Source: Rikenellaceae bacterium (GTDB lineage Bacteria; Bacteroidota; Bacteroidia; Bacteroidales; UBA932). Taken from it: a stretch of DNA of 64,000 nucleotides. The notes below the pieces were generated by a model, which saw only the letters and a list, made by a program, of their open reading frames with translations, ran no database searches and had not been told where the DNA came from. The first letter of the stretch is position 1. The number at the start of each line of letters is the position of its first letter. Below, piece by piece: positions 25,228 through 33,504 of this stretch. The stretch is taken from the NCBI GenBank assembly GCA_900771005.1, contig CAAGMI010000277.1, positions 1 through 64,000 on the forward strand, given 5' to 3'. Position numbers and translations under genes: made by a program.

Positions 25228-27000
25228 ATGCATACATTATTTACAATTTTGGCCGCTTTCCTGACCACAATCTCGAGTCCGGACGGCCGTCTCAACGTCA
25301 ATTTGGCCTTTCCTGAGGGCACATACTCCGTAACATACGACAACGAAACGATGCTGGAGGACTCCCCTCTCGGCCTCACCGCCAATTTCGGGGACTTTTC
25401 AAAGAACCTTACCCTCACTGAAGCGCACAGGTCCAAAATAGACGAAACCTACACGATGAACAGGTCCAAGACATCCAAGATCCATTACGTGGCCAACAGA
25501 TTCGTGGGAACGCTTGTCAATGAGGCGGGCCAGAAGATTGAAGTGGAATTCAGGATAAGCAACAATGACATAGCTGTGAGATACAATATCCCGAAGGACG
25601 GAGACACCGGCAGCATACGCGTCATGAGCGAATCCACCGGATTCCGCTTCCCTGAAGGGACTACAACCTTCCTCTGCCCGCAGAGCGATGCGATGATAGG
25701 CTGGAAAAGAAGCAAGCCTAGTTATGAGGAGGAATACAAATCCGATGCGCCTATGGACGTAAAATCCGGATACGGTCACGGTTACACCTTCCCCTGCCTT
25801 TTCCACGTAGGAGACAAAGGTTGGGTGCTTGTAAGTGAGACAGGTGTCGACAGCAGATACTGCGGATCACACCTGAGCGACTGCATCGACGGAGTATATA
25901 CCATAGCCTTCCCTATGCAGGAAGAAAACAACGGGAACGGTACTGTGGAGCCTGCTTTCTCTCTTCCCGGATCGACTCCGTGGAGGACTATAACAGTAGG
26001 CAACTCCCTTAAGCCTATCGTGGAGACCACTGCCGCATGGAATACGGTAGAGCCTCTTTACGAGACAAAGCACGAATACAAATTCGGACGCGGCACCTGG
26101 AGCTGGATAATCTGGCAGGATGCATCCATGAACTGGGATGACCAGGTGGCATACATCGACCTCGCCTCAGAGATGAACTTCGAATATATCCTCATCGATG
26201 CAGGCTGGGACCAGCAGTTGGGCTACGAAAAGATGGAAGAGCTGATCAAATATGCGCACAGCAAGAATGTGGACGTATTTCTCTGGTATTCATCAAGCGG
26301 TTACTGGAATGACATCAGCCAGAGTCCGGTGAACAGGATGGACAACAGCATCATCCGCAAGAAAGAAATGGCATGGCTTGAAAGCCAGGGAGTCAAGGGC
26401 GTCAAGATTGATTTCTGGGGCGGTGACAAGCAGGAAACGATGAGACTCTACGAACAGGTGCTCAGTGACGCTGACGACCATGGTCTGATGTGCATATTCC
26501 ACGGCTGCACGTTGCCGAGAGGATGGGAAAGGATGTTCCCGAACTATGTAGGAAGCGAAGCCGTCCTCGCCTCCGAGAACCTTGTTTTCGGACAGAGGGC
26601 CTGCGATATGGAATCATTCAATGCAACCCTGCATCCGTTTATCCGCAACACAGTGGGATGTATGGAATTCGGAGGATGCGTGCTGAACGAGAAACTCCAC
26701 CGCAGCAACAAATTCGGAACCACCAGAAAGACAAGCATCAATTTCGAGCTTGCAACTGAAATCATATTCCAGAATCCTATCCAATTCATCGCCATCACTC
26801 CGAACAACCTCACCGATGCACCGAAGGAGGCCATTGAATTCTTAAAAACAGTCCCGACCACTTGGGACGAGACTGTTTTCATCGACGGTTATCCTGGAAA
26901 ATTCATCACCCTGAAGCGCCGTCACGGTGACAAATGGTACACCGCACATCTGGATGCGGAGACTAATGACGGTTACGTACAGGTATCAGACGATAAGTAA
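25228..27000 (+). CDS. Glycoside hydrolase family 97, C-terminally shortened (590 aa)
   Basis: Cleaves alpha-linked glucosides or galactosides, likely in the periplasm. Seen: short signal peptide, N-terminal beta-sandwich (about 18-270), then a TIM barrel: GTWSWIIWQD, EYILIDAGWD, VDVFLWYSSSG, GVKIDFWGGD (Asp395) and VGSEAV (Glu444). Asp at the KIDF position is what retaining GH97 alpha-galactosidases use as nucleophile, so that activity is possible. Odd: homology stops after KWYTAHLDAE; GH97 proteins normally continue for roughly 70 more residues of C-terminal sandwich. The reading frame instead runs 38 bp into the convergent GH2 gene and ends. Activity may therefore be altered. Confidence 0.88.
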   Translation: MHTLFTILAAFLTTISSPDGRLNVNLAFPEGTYSVTYDNETMLEDSPLGLTANFGDFSKNLTLTEAHRSKIDETYTMNRSKTSKIHYVANRFVGTLVNEAGQKIEVEFRISNNDIAVRYNIPKDGDTGSIRVMSESTGFRFPEGTTTFLCPQSDAMIGWKRSKPSYEEEYKSDAPMDVKSGYGHGYTFPCLFHVGDKGWVLVSETGVDSRYCGSHLSDCIDGVYTIAFPMQEENNGNGTVEPAFSLPGSTPWRTITVGNSLKPIVETTAAWNTVEPLYETKHEYKFGRGTWSWIIWQDASMNWDDQVAYIDLASEMNFEYILIDAGWDQQLGYEKMEELIKYAHSKNVDVFLWYSSSGYWNDISQSPVNRMDNSIIRKKEMAWLESQGVKGVKIDFWGGDKQETMRLYEQVLSDADDHGLMCIFHGCTLPRGWERMFPNYVGSEAVLASENLVFGQRACDMESFNATLHPFIRNTVGCMEFGGCVLNEKLHRSNKFGTTRKTSINFELATEIIFQNPIQFIAITPNNLTDAPKEAIEFLKTVPTTWDETVFIDGYPGKFITLKRRHGDKWYTAHLDAETNDGYVQVSDDK

Positions 27001-29947
27001 ATTCGTAATCATCATAAGGGAGCCTGTACTCCTTGAGAGGAAGGGCTCCCCAGCTGTTTACACAGCCGAGACCCATTTGAACCTTATCAATCAGCAGATT
27101 GGTAAGGTTTGATTTTTCAACCTCCTGCCAGTGAAGCTGCTTCTTGCCCTTATATTCATCAATGGATTCAATGGTATAATGGAGGGCAGAAGCGCTGAAA
27201 GGCTCATCCGCAACCACAAGCAGACCCTTTCCGCTACGGTCTGTAATCTCCCACCAACGTATGTCGGTCTTGTTTCCGGTCTCCTGAGGCCTTATGTAAG
27301 GGAAGGGCTGGTCATCTACTGTCTGTTCATACACTGCAAGCAGAGTGGCATCGTGACGGTCAGAATAGTTCTCACCGGGACCGCGGCCATAATATCTGAT
27401 GTCTTCAAAACATTCCGGCATAGGCATCTGCATCCCGAAACGCAGCATATCCGGAACTCTCGCACCAGGTTCAAGGGCTTTGAGCTTCTGGGAAACGACG
27501 ATTGAGCCGTCCCTGTCTATCGCATACTCAAGAGTGAGGGAAGACTTCACGCCGGGCATATCATAAACAGCCTTCACAAAAAGCTGTCCGTCTTTCTCCT
27601 CATCACTGAAATCCTTGAGGATCAGCTCGGGATCATGCCATGCGGCATATCTCCTGTTGAGTACGGCGCCCATATCATTGTCTGTCATGGCTCTCCAGAA
27701 GTTTGGAGTCAGAGGATCCTTGAGGTAATCCACACCGTCCACACTATATTTTTCAAGGAAGCCTGTAGTTCGTGAGAATACGATTTCGACCGATGAAGGA
27801 TGATACTCAGGCACGTAAGGGAGATTTGCCGTGCCGCCAAGAACGAACTGCTGATATGCGCACACATGTCCGGAAGGAAGCAGGCCTGAGGCCTCCGCAA
27901 GTACATAACGTACGTTGAGAGCCCATTCTCCGTCATTGTCTATCTCACCCCAGTCCACATCGACTATTTCCTCCTTCTGTGCCGGTATGCCAAGTTTGGT
28001 CGCATAGCCCCTGCGAACAGGGCGACCATCACGGAGAAGTTCCCATTCCAGATTGACATTGTCCAAAGAGGTGAAGAAATTCTCGTTGAAAACGGCAAGT
28101 CTGTGGTTTCCAGCCACTCTTGTCCATATATTCTGATAATAATATCCGACTTCATACATTTCAGGATTCGGCACACGGTCCGGGTTCACGAGCCCGTTGT
28201 CACAGAAATTCTGGTCAGAAGGATCCATCGAATTGAAATCCCCACCATAGGCATATATTTCCACCCCGTTCTTTTTCCACCTCAGAGACTGGTCGACGAA
28301 ATCCCAGATGAAGCCGCCCTGATACTTAGGATATTTGCGCACAAGCTGCCAATACTCCTTGAATCCGCCGCAGGAATTACCCATGGCATGTGAATACTCG
28401 CACTGTATGAGCGGTTTAGTCGTATTCGGGTCCTCACAATACTTCACACAGTCATTGTAGTCCATATACATAGGGCAGAAAATATCGTTCTGCTGTTCCC
28501 CGAGGGCTCTTTCATATTGAACAGGCCTTGAAGGATCCTCTTTCTTGATCCAGTCATAGGCATCGATGAAATTCTTGCCGAACCCGGCTTCATTGCCAAG
28601 CGACCAGATTATCACCGCAGGATGGTTGAAATTTCTCTGCACATTGCGCATGTTACGCTCAAGATGTGCCTTCCCGTAAGAAGGGTCGATTGCAAGCGTC
28701 TGCTCTCCATAGCCCATTCCGTGGGACTCCACATTCGCTTCAGCGACCATATAAAGGCCATATTCGTCGCAGAGATCATACCAATAGCTGTCATCAGGAT
28801 AATGGCTTGTACGCACTGCATTCAGATTGAACTTCTTGTAAAGCGTGATGTCCTGAAGCATCCTTTCCCTCGACACCACATATCCTCCGTCCGGATCCAT
28901 CTCGTGACGGTCTGCACCCTTGATAAGAACCGGCTGACCGTTTACGAGCAACTGCGCATTCTTTATCTCAATCTTGCGGAAACCGACGCGTACAGGTATG
29001 GACTGGACAAGTTCTCCCTTTTCGTACATTTCCGTATAAAGGACATACAGGTTAGGAGTTTCAGCAGTCCATTTGGCCGGATTCTCGATATCCAGTACAG
29101 TCTTTACGCTCTTTCCCTCCGCTTCTGCGGATGCAACCTGAACCCCATCGGGATCTTTCAGGACAAATTTAACCTTGGCTTTCCAGCTGAGGGTAGCACA
29201 AACGGAAAGAGAGCCGTTCCTGTACTCAGCATCCAGGTCTGGCGTCACCCTTATGTCTTCTATATGCTTCAGCGGACGACTGAAGAGATAGCTGTCACGG
29301 GCAATACCGGAAAGTCTGAAGAAGTCCTGGTCCTCCAGATAAGTTCCGTCACACCAACGGAAAATCTGGAAAGCGAAAGTGTTTTCCTTGCCTGGAACGA
29401 TATATTTGGTAAGGTCGAACTCAGGCTCAAGCTTGCTGTCCTCGCTGTAGCCGACGAATTTTCCGTTCACCCACAAATAGATATTGGAAGTTACGCTGCC
29501 GAAATGTGCGACTATCTGAGTGCCGCTCCAGTCAGAAGGAATGAATATATCCTTGCGGTATGATCCGACGTGATTGTGCTCTACAGGCACATAAGGAGGA
29601 TTGTTTTCGTACCATCCGGCCCAAGGATACGATACATTGGTATACAGAGGGTCTCCGTATCCGTTAAGTTCCCATATTCCGGGAATCTGCATCTTTCCCC
29701 ATCCGGAGATGTCATAACCCTGCTTCCAGAAATCGACAGGTCTCTGGTCTGCGCTTTCCACCCAATTGAAATCCCATTCACCATGCAGAGATACAGTTTT
29801 ATAACCGCAAGCCTCGGGATCCCCGAAATAAGCATGCATGGGCAGTCTGTTGATTTGGTTTACCTCAGGATTCCTCCATTCCTTGAACGTCTGGGCGCTA
29901 AGGCATACAGGAAACAGCATAGCTGCCGTCAATAGTAATCTTTTCAT
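26963..29947 (-). CDS. GH2 beta-galactosidase-like enzyme (994 aa)
   Basis: Hydrolyses terminal beta-galactosides; exported by an N-terminal signal peptide (MKRLLLTAAMLFPVCLSAQ). Seen: jelly-roll sugar-binding domain (about 40-225), Ig-like domain, TIM barrel with acid/base Glu453 (SLGNEAGFG) and nucleophile Glu517 (QCEYSHAMGNS), a further sandwich and the C-terminal small-chain domain (about 720-985, FGMQMPMPECFEDIRYYGRG), the full five-domain LacZ layout. It overlaps the upstream LD-carboxypeptidase stop by 4 bp and the convergent GH97 end by 38 bp. Confidence 0.95.
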   Translation of the reverse strand: MKRLLLTAAMLFPVCLSAQTFKEWRNPEVNQINRLPMHAYFGDPEACGYKTVSLHGEWDFNWVESADQRPVDFWKQGYDISGWGKMQIPGIWELNGYGDPLYTNVSYPWAGWYENNPPYVPVEHNHVGSYRKDIFIPSDWSGTQIVAHFGSVTSNIYLWVNGKFVGYSEDSKLEPEFDLTKYIVPGKENTFAFQIFRWCDGTYLEDQDFFRLSGIARDSYLFSRPLKHIEDIRVTPDLDAEYRNGSLSVCATLSWKAKVKFVLKDPDGVQVASAEAEGKSVKTVLDIENPAKWTAETPNLYVLYTEMYEKGELVQSIPVRVGFRKIEIKNAQLLVNGQPVLIKGADRHEMDPDGGYVVSRERMLQDITLYKKFNLNAVRTSHYPDDSYWYDLCDEYGLYMVAEANVESHGMGYGEQTLAIDPSYGKAHLERNMRNVQRNFNHPAVIIWSLGNEAGFGKNFIDAYDWIKKEDPSRPVQYERALGEQQNDIFCPMYMDYNDCVKYCEDPNTTKPLIQCEYSHAMGNSCGGFKEYWQLVRKYPKYQGGFIWDFVDQSLRWKKNGVEIYAYGGDFNSMDPSDQNFCDNGLVNPDRVPNPEMYEVGYYYQNIWTRVAGNHRLAVFNENFFTSLDNVNLEWELLRDGRPVRRGYATKLGIPAQKEEIVDVDWGEIDNDGEWALNVRYVLAEASGLLPSGHVCAYQQFVLGGTANLPYVPEYHPSSVEIVFSRTTGFLEKYSVDGVDYLKDPLTPNFWRAMTDNDMGAVLNRRYAAWHDPELILKDFSDEEKDGQLFVKAVYDMPGVKSSLTLEYAIDRDGSIVVSQKLKALEPGARVPDMLRFGMQMPMPECFEDIRYYGRGPGENYSDRHDATLLAVYEQTVDDQPFPYIRPQETGNKTDIRWWEITDRSGKGLLVVADEPFSASALHYTIESIDEYKGKKQLHWQEVEKSNLTNLLIDKVQMGLGCVNSWGALPLKEYRLPYDDYEFTYRLIPVRNRH

Positions 29948-30873
29948 ATAATGTCTTTATATTTAAAACTGGATTTTCCGTAATTGTCAACAGAGAAGCT
30001 GACTTCAGCCCCCTCAATGAATGGCATGTTGATGTCGCCGTGTCCTGCAGGGAATCCGAAACATACAGGTATCCCGAGGGATTCCACATACTCAAAAAGC
30101 ATCTGTTCGGCGCTGTCGTAAGGCAAGTCCCTGCGGCATTCCTCAAACTCCCCGAAGACTATTCCCCTTACATTTTTGAAACATTCGTCTGCCGTTATCA
30201 TCCTTATCAGCCTGTCGAGAGCGTGGTAGCTCTCCCCTACTTCCTCAAGAAACAGGACCACGTCATCACCCGAAAGCATGTCATATTTCGAATGGTTCAA
30301 TGCGGCAAGGCTTATCATATTTCCTCCGACCAGTATGCCTTCTGCATGGCCCGGCACAAAATAATCAGAAACAGGTATCTGATAATCAGGTATATTGCCG
30401 CACAACGCGCCGATCAATGATGCGTTTGACGGGTCATCAATGCCTGAAACCATACTTGAGCACATGTTCCCATGTATGCTCATCACTCCTTCCGCAAGAG
30501 ACGCGGAATGCAGTGTCGTGATGTCACTGTATCCGACAAGCCATTTCGGATTCTCGCCAAACAGTCCTTCAGGCAGAAACGGCAGGAGTTGCAGAGCCCC
30601 ATAGCCTCCTCTAGTGCATATCACAGCCTTGAAATCAGGATTCCGGAACGCTTCAACAAGTTCCGCAGCACGCTGCTGAGCAGTGCCGGCATAATGGTCC
30701 AGCTCCGGTTCATATCCGCGGCAGGAACGGCTGGCATTTTCTCCTACGACAGGCTCGAACCCACAAGCCCGAATCAATTCGCACGCTGCATCCAACCTGT
30801 CCTCAGACATGCTGAAAGATGGTGCGACAATATAAATCTTATCGCCTTGTTGAAGGAAATCCGGTTTTTTCAT
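29944..30873 (-). CDS. LD-carboxypeptidase, peptidase family S66 (309 aa)
   Basis: Removes the terminal D-Ala from murein tetrapeptides during peptidoglycan recycling. Seen: GDKIYIVAPSF start, CTRGGYGALQLL, the catalytic Ser in VGYSDIT (about residue 113), a Glu in LFLEEVGE and the His in FGFPAGHGD, so the Ser-Glu-His triad is complete. No signal peptide, fitting the cytoplasmic enzyme. Its last codon overlaps the GH2 start by 4 bp, an unexpected partner for a cell-wall enzyme. No clear promoter was found in the 19 bp before the terminator of the next gene. Confidence 0.92.
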   Translation of the reverse strand: MKKPDFLQQGDKIYIVAPSFSMSEDRLDAACELIRACGFEPVVGENASRSCRGYEPELDHYAGTAQQRAAELVEAFRNPDFKAVICTRGGYGALQLLPFLPEGLFGENPKWLVGYSDITTLHSASLAEGVMSIHGNMCSSMVSGIDDPSNASLIGALCGNIPDYQIPVSDYFVPGHAEGILVGGNMISLAALNHSKYDMLSGDDVVLFLEEVGESYHALDRLIRMITADECFKNVRGIVFGEFEECRRDLPYDSAEQMLFEYVESLGIPVCFGFPAGHGDINMPFIEGAEVSFSVDNYGKSSFKYKDII

Positions 30874-30892
30874 TTATTAAGGAGCAGTCAGT

Positions 30893-30931
30893 AAAAAATG
30901 ACGGAGAGACAGAATCATCCACCTCCCCGTC
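30893..30931 (-). terminator. Rho-independent terminator of the histone-like gene
   Basis: On the minus strand GACGGGGAG (30923-30931) pairs with CTCTCCGTC (30900-30908) through 9 positions including one G-U, followed by a T-rich run. Confidence 0.75.
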
Positions 30932-30952
30932 GTCTTTTCTAATGTAATGAAA

Positions 30953-31120
30953 TTACTTCTTTGATGCAGCGATAGAAGCCTTGCGATACTCCTTGCCAAG
31001 TTTCTCGAGTTCGAGAGTAGCCTTGCGTACGCGTGCCTGAGCGGCCTTGTTGTCTTCCTTAACGATGTCGACCTTGATAGCGTCAACAACTGCATTGATC
31101 TTTGCGATAAGCTGTTTCAT
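30953..31120 (-). CDS. Histone H1-like (Hc1 family) DNA-binding protein (55 aa)
   Basis: Seen: ATG 31120 to TAA 30953-30955, 55 residues, MKQLIAKINAVVDAIKVDIV, then NKAAQARVRKATLELEKLGK and EYRKASIAASKK; one third of the second half is Lys/Arg, with alternating Ala and basic residues predicted as one long helix. Known: Bacteroidota encode abundant 55-60-residue proteins of this pattern assigned to the Hc1 histone-like family, thought to compact DNA. Own promoter (31168-31175) and own terminator, so monocistronic and probably highly expressed; codon use is restricted (AAG, GCT, CGC), consistent with that. Confidence 0.85.
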   Translation of the reverse strand: MKQLIAKINAVVDAIKVDIVKEDNKAAQARVRKATLELEKLGKEYRKASIAASKK

Positions 31121-31167
31121 AATGATAATTATAAATGGTTATTTGTTATTGAATGTTCAAATCCATG

Positions 31168-31175
31168 CAAATGTA
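31168..31175 (-). promoter_or_regulatory. -7 promoter element of the histone-like gene
   Basis: TACATTTG on the minus strand, full consensus, giving a leader of about 40 nt before ATG 31120. Confidence 0.6.
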
Positions 31176-31191
31176 GTCAAAAATTTTCAAA

Positions 31192-32664
31192 TCACCTAAC
31201 CTTCTTCATATAGTACCACTTCCACTGTAGGAATGAGACAAACTCGACAATGAATGACGAAAATGCAATGGCAGGTACCCATTCCACCGGCATACTGAGA
31301 CATATCTTGTCCACACAGAAATACGTCACACATACGGAAGTCACAAAGCAGGCAGGGATGACTGTTATGAGATAGCTGAATCCCTTTTCCTTCTGCACAA
31401 GATATATTGAAGCCAGCCACAAAGTGAAACCGGCCAGCATCTGATTGGCCCAACCGAAGTATCTCCATATCACATTGAAGCCGTCCTCGTTGGAAACATT
31501 GTACCAAAGCAGCCCTAAGGTCAGAACGAAAAGCGGCAAAGCCAGCAATACCCTGTTCTTCTTAGGCTTCTGATCGATATGGAAGAAATCGGCAATAATA
31601 AGGCGGGCGCTTCTGAATGCGGTATCGCCGCTGGTAATAGGTGCAGCTACCACGCCTATGATTGCAAGTGCACCTCCAAGAACGCCCAGCCACGAACCTG
31701 CCACCTTCGTAACGACAGTTGGAGCGGCTGCGCTCAGATCCGAGCCAACCTCGGCGGCACCTCCGTCAAAGAAGAAATATGAAGACACAGCGGCCCAAAC
31801 CAAGGCTACGAGACCCTCTGTGATCATCGACCCGTAGAATACGCGGCGACCATTCTTCTCATTTTCAAGGCATCTGGCCATAATAGGGCTCTGGGTGGCA
31901 TGGAATCCGCTGATCGCCCCACATGCGATGGTTATGAAAAGGCAAGGGAAGATTGGCTGGGACGACAGTCCCGTCAATCCCTTCTGCGCGCCCAGATTTC
32001 CGAGTCCGTCCCATATTTCCGGCAGAGACGGCCACTTGATGAACAGGCACACCATCAGGGACAATGCCATAAAAAGCAAGGCAAAGGCAAAGAACGGATA
32101 TATTTTGCCTATAATCTTGTCCACCGGCAAAAGCGTTGCCAATATGTAATAGCAGAAAATTACAATCGTCCACGTCAGGATGGATCCGGATGTCCCGTTG
32201 CCTGCCATATCTCCAAGTATGATTGCAGGACTGTAGACGAAGACAGTGCCTACAAGCAGAAGGAGAAACAGCGATGCTACGAGCATAATGCGCTCGGCAT
32301 GCCTCCCCATATGCTCTCCCACAAGGTCAGGCAAAGATGCGCCTCCGTGACGGATGCTCATCATCCCGGTGAAATAGTCGTGTACACCTCCGGCGAAGAT
32401 AGATCCGAAAACTATCCACAAATACGCAGAGGGGCCGAACTTGGCTCCCATTATGGCGCCGAAGATAGGACCTGTGCCTGCGATATTGAGGAACTGGATC
32501 ATAAAGACTTTCCAGCCCGGCATAGGGATATAGTCCACGCCGTCATTCTTGGCATAGGCAGGTGTAATCCTTTTAGAATCCGGTTTGAACACCTTCTCCA
32601 CCAGCCTGCCGTAAAAAGCATACCCGAGAAGAAGGGCAACTATACTTATGATAAAGCTGAACAT
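31192..32664 (-). CDS. cstA: Carbon starvation protein A family transporter (490 aa)
   Basis: Inner-membrane uptake carrier; CstA homologues import pyruvate or peptides. Seen: about 12-14 hydrophobic spans, N-terminal YGRLVEKVFKPD and DYIPMPGWKVFMIQFLNIAG, then TGPIFGAIMGAKFGPSAYLW, GGVHDYFTGMMSIRHGGASL and GAISGFHATQSPIMARCLE, all hallmark CstA segments. The short form (about 490 residues versus about 700 in E. coli) is usual for Bacteroidota. Start overlaps the end of the DUF4923 gene by one base, so both share a promoter. Confidence 0.93.
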   Translation of the reverse strand: MFSFIISIVALLLGYAFYGRLVEKVFKPDSKRITPAYAKNDGVDYIPMPGWKVFMIQFLNIAGTGPIFGAIMGAKFGPSAYLWIVFGSIFAGGVHDYFTGMMSIRHGGASLPDLVGEHMGRHAERIMLVASLFLLLLVGTVFVYSPAIILGDMAGNGTSGSILTWTIVIFCYYILATLLPVDKIIGKIYPFFAFALLFMALSLMVCLFIKWPSLPEIWDGLGNLGAQKGLTGLSSQPIFPCLFITIACGAISGFHATQSPIMARCLENEKNGRRVFYGSMITEGLVALVWAAVSSYFFFDGGAAEVGSDLSAAAPTVVTKVAGSWLGVLGGALAIIGVVAAPITSGDTAFRSARLIIADFFHIDQKPKKNRVLLALPLFVLTLGLLWYNVSNEDGFNVIWRYFGWANQMLAGFTLWLASIYLVQKEKGFSYLITVIPACFVTSVCVTYFCVDKICLSMPVEWVPAIAFSSFIVEFVSFLQWKWYYMKKVR

Positions 32665-33260
32665 TATCTGCTAAGTTTAAAGCCGATATTTATGTTTTTA
32701 TAATTCTGCAGAAGATTGACAATGGATGAAATAGAGCTTAAATCATAATGCTCAAGTTTTTCGGCGGCAGCCTTTATGAAATCCATATACTTTTCAAGAG
32801 AAAACAGCATCTGGATACCGTTGGAATTCGCCTTTACGGTTCCTGTGAGTGTAACCTTCAGCGCAGAGCTGAGATTTATAGTAATCTCGGATCCGTTTAT
32901 TGAATAGGTGCCCTTCACGGGCATTTTCGTGAAATTGCAGCTACACGTGCTATCCGCATTGAACGTAAATGAGAAAGCACCAGGTTTGATTCCGGCCTTT
33001 TCAAGGTATTCGTCTATTTTGGTTTCGACTGTAGATGAAACAGCCCCACCGGCAATATTGTTCAGAGCCTTGTCACTTTCAAGACTGAGAGCCACACCCT
33101 GGTATGACCAGGTGCCTGTGATATCCTTCACGTCGGACGTGGTAACCGCCTCGGACACAGCTTTGACGGCACCTCCGAGAATATTCTTGAAACTTTGCGC
33201 AGAAGCAGTACAGCATATTGAAAGAGCTGGCAGAGCAACAAGTAGAAATCTTTTGAACAT
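32664..33260 (-). CDS. DUF4923 lipocalin-like exported protein (198 aa)
   Basis: Function unknown. Seen: signal peptide (about 1-21, ending TASAQ), short helical part, then VKDITGTWSYQGVALSLESD, FSFTFNADSTCSCNFTKMPV and KGTYSINGSEITINLSS, the strand order of DUF4923, a lipocalin-like Bacteroidota family. No lipid-anchor Cys at the cleavage site. Transcriptionally coupled to cstA (one-base overlap), though no functional link is known. Confidence 0.8.
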   Translation of the reverse strand: MFKRFLLVALPALSICCTASAQSFKNILGGAVKAVSEAVTTSDVKDITGTWSYQGVALSLESDKALNNIAGGAVSSTVETKIDEYLEKAGIKPGAFSFTFNADSTCSCNFTKMPVKGTYSINGSEITINLSSALKVTLTGTVKANSNGIQMLFSLEKYMDFIKAAAEKLEHYDLSSISSIVNLLQNYKNINIGFKLSR

Positions 33261-33279
33261 AACAAAACTGATTTTGACA

Positions 33280-33310
33280 CGAAATTAACAATTATCGCGG
33301 TATATACAAA
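33280..33310 (-). promoter_or_regulatory. Promoter of DUF4923-cstA operon
   Basis: Minus strand TTTG (33307-33310), 19 nt, TAATTTCG (33280-33287). Spacing is ideal; the -7 box has one mismatch. The -33 element lies in the T-run of the upstream tRNA-Phe terminator. Confidence 0.55.
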
Positions 33311-33333
33311 GAAAGCCCCGGTTTTTCCGAGGC
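33308..33333 (-). terminator. Rho-independent terminator of tRNA-Phe
   Basis: Minus strand GCCTCGG-AAAAA-CCGGGGC, 7 bp with one G-U pair, followed by TTTCTTT, 9 nt after the tRNA end. Confidence 0.8.
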
Positions 33334-33341
33334 CTCTGCTG

Positions 33342-33414
33342 TGGTGCTGACGGGAGTTGAACCAGTGACACATGGATTTTCAGTCCATTGCTCTACCACC
33401 TGAGCTACAGCACC
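33342..33414 (-). tRNA. tRNA-Phe (GAA)
   Basis: Seen on the minus strand: 7-bp acceptor GGTGCTG/CAGCACC with discriminator A, D-arm GCTC...GAGC, anticodon stem ATGGA/TCCAT with loop CTGAAAA (anticodon GAA), and T-arm with GGTTCAACTCC. CCA is not encoded. It has its own perfect promoter and terminator. Confidence 0.93.
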
Positions 33415-33432
33415 ATTTCCCAAACGGGACTG

Positions 33433-33463
33433 CAAATATAGATAATTTTCGGCAAGTGGCAAA
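33433..33463 (-). promoter_or_regulatory. Promoter of tRNA-Phe
   Basis: Minus strand TTTG (33460-33463), 19 nt, TATATTTG (33433-33440), an ideal Bacteroidota promoter. The sequence continues CAGTCCC, so 15 nt are identical to the tRNA-Glu promoter at 38787-38801. Confidence 0.85.
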
Positions 33464-33493
33464 TTTTTCTTTCCGATACAGTGAAAATATTTC

Positions 33494-33501
33494 TAAATTC
33501 G
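33494..33501 (+). promoter_or_regulatory. Possible -7 element of the PriA-like gene
   Basis: TAAATTCG, one change from TAnnTTTG, ends 3 nt before ATG 33505. The same variant precedes the DUF486 gene (38354-38361). It argues for ATG 33505 rather than GTG 33481 as start. Confidence 0.45.
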
Positions 33502-33504
33502 CAT

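Noticed and set aside
26963..27000. Frameshift at the GH97 end
   Set aside because: No other frame downstream continues GH97 homology; the minus-strand GH2 coding sequence occupies the region, so truncation fits better.
28622..29563. Plus-strand open frame of 313 codons inside the GH2 region
   Set aside because: Antisense to a clear GH2 enzyme with all domains; composition is that of a shadow frame.
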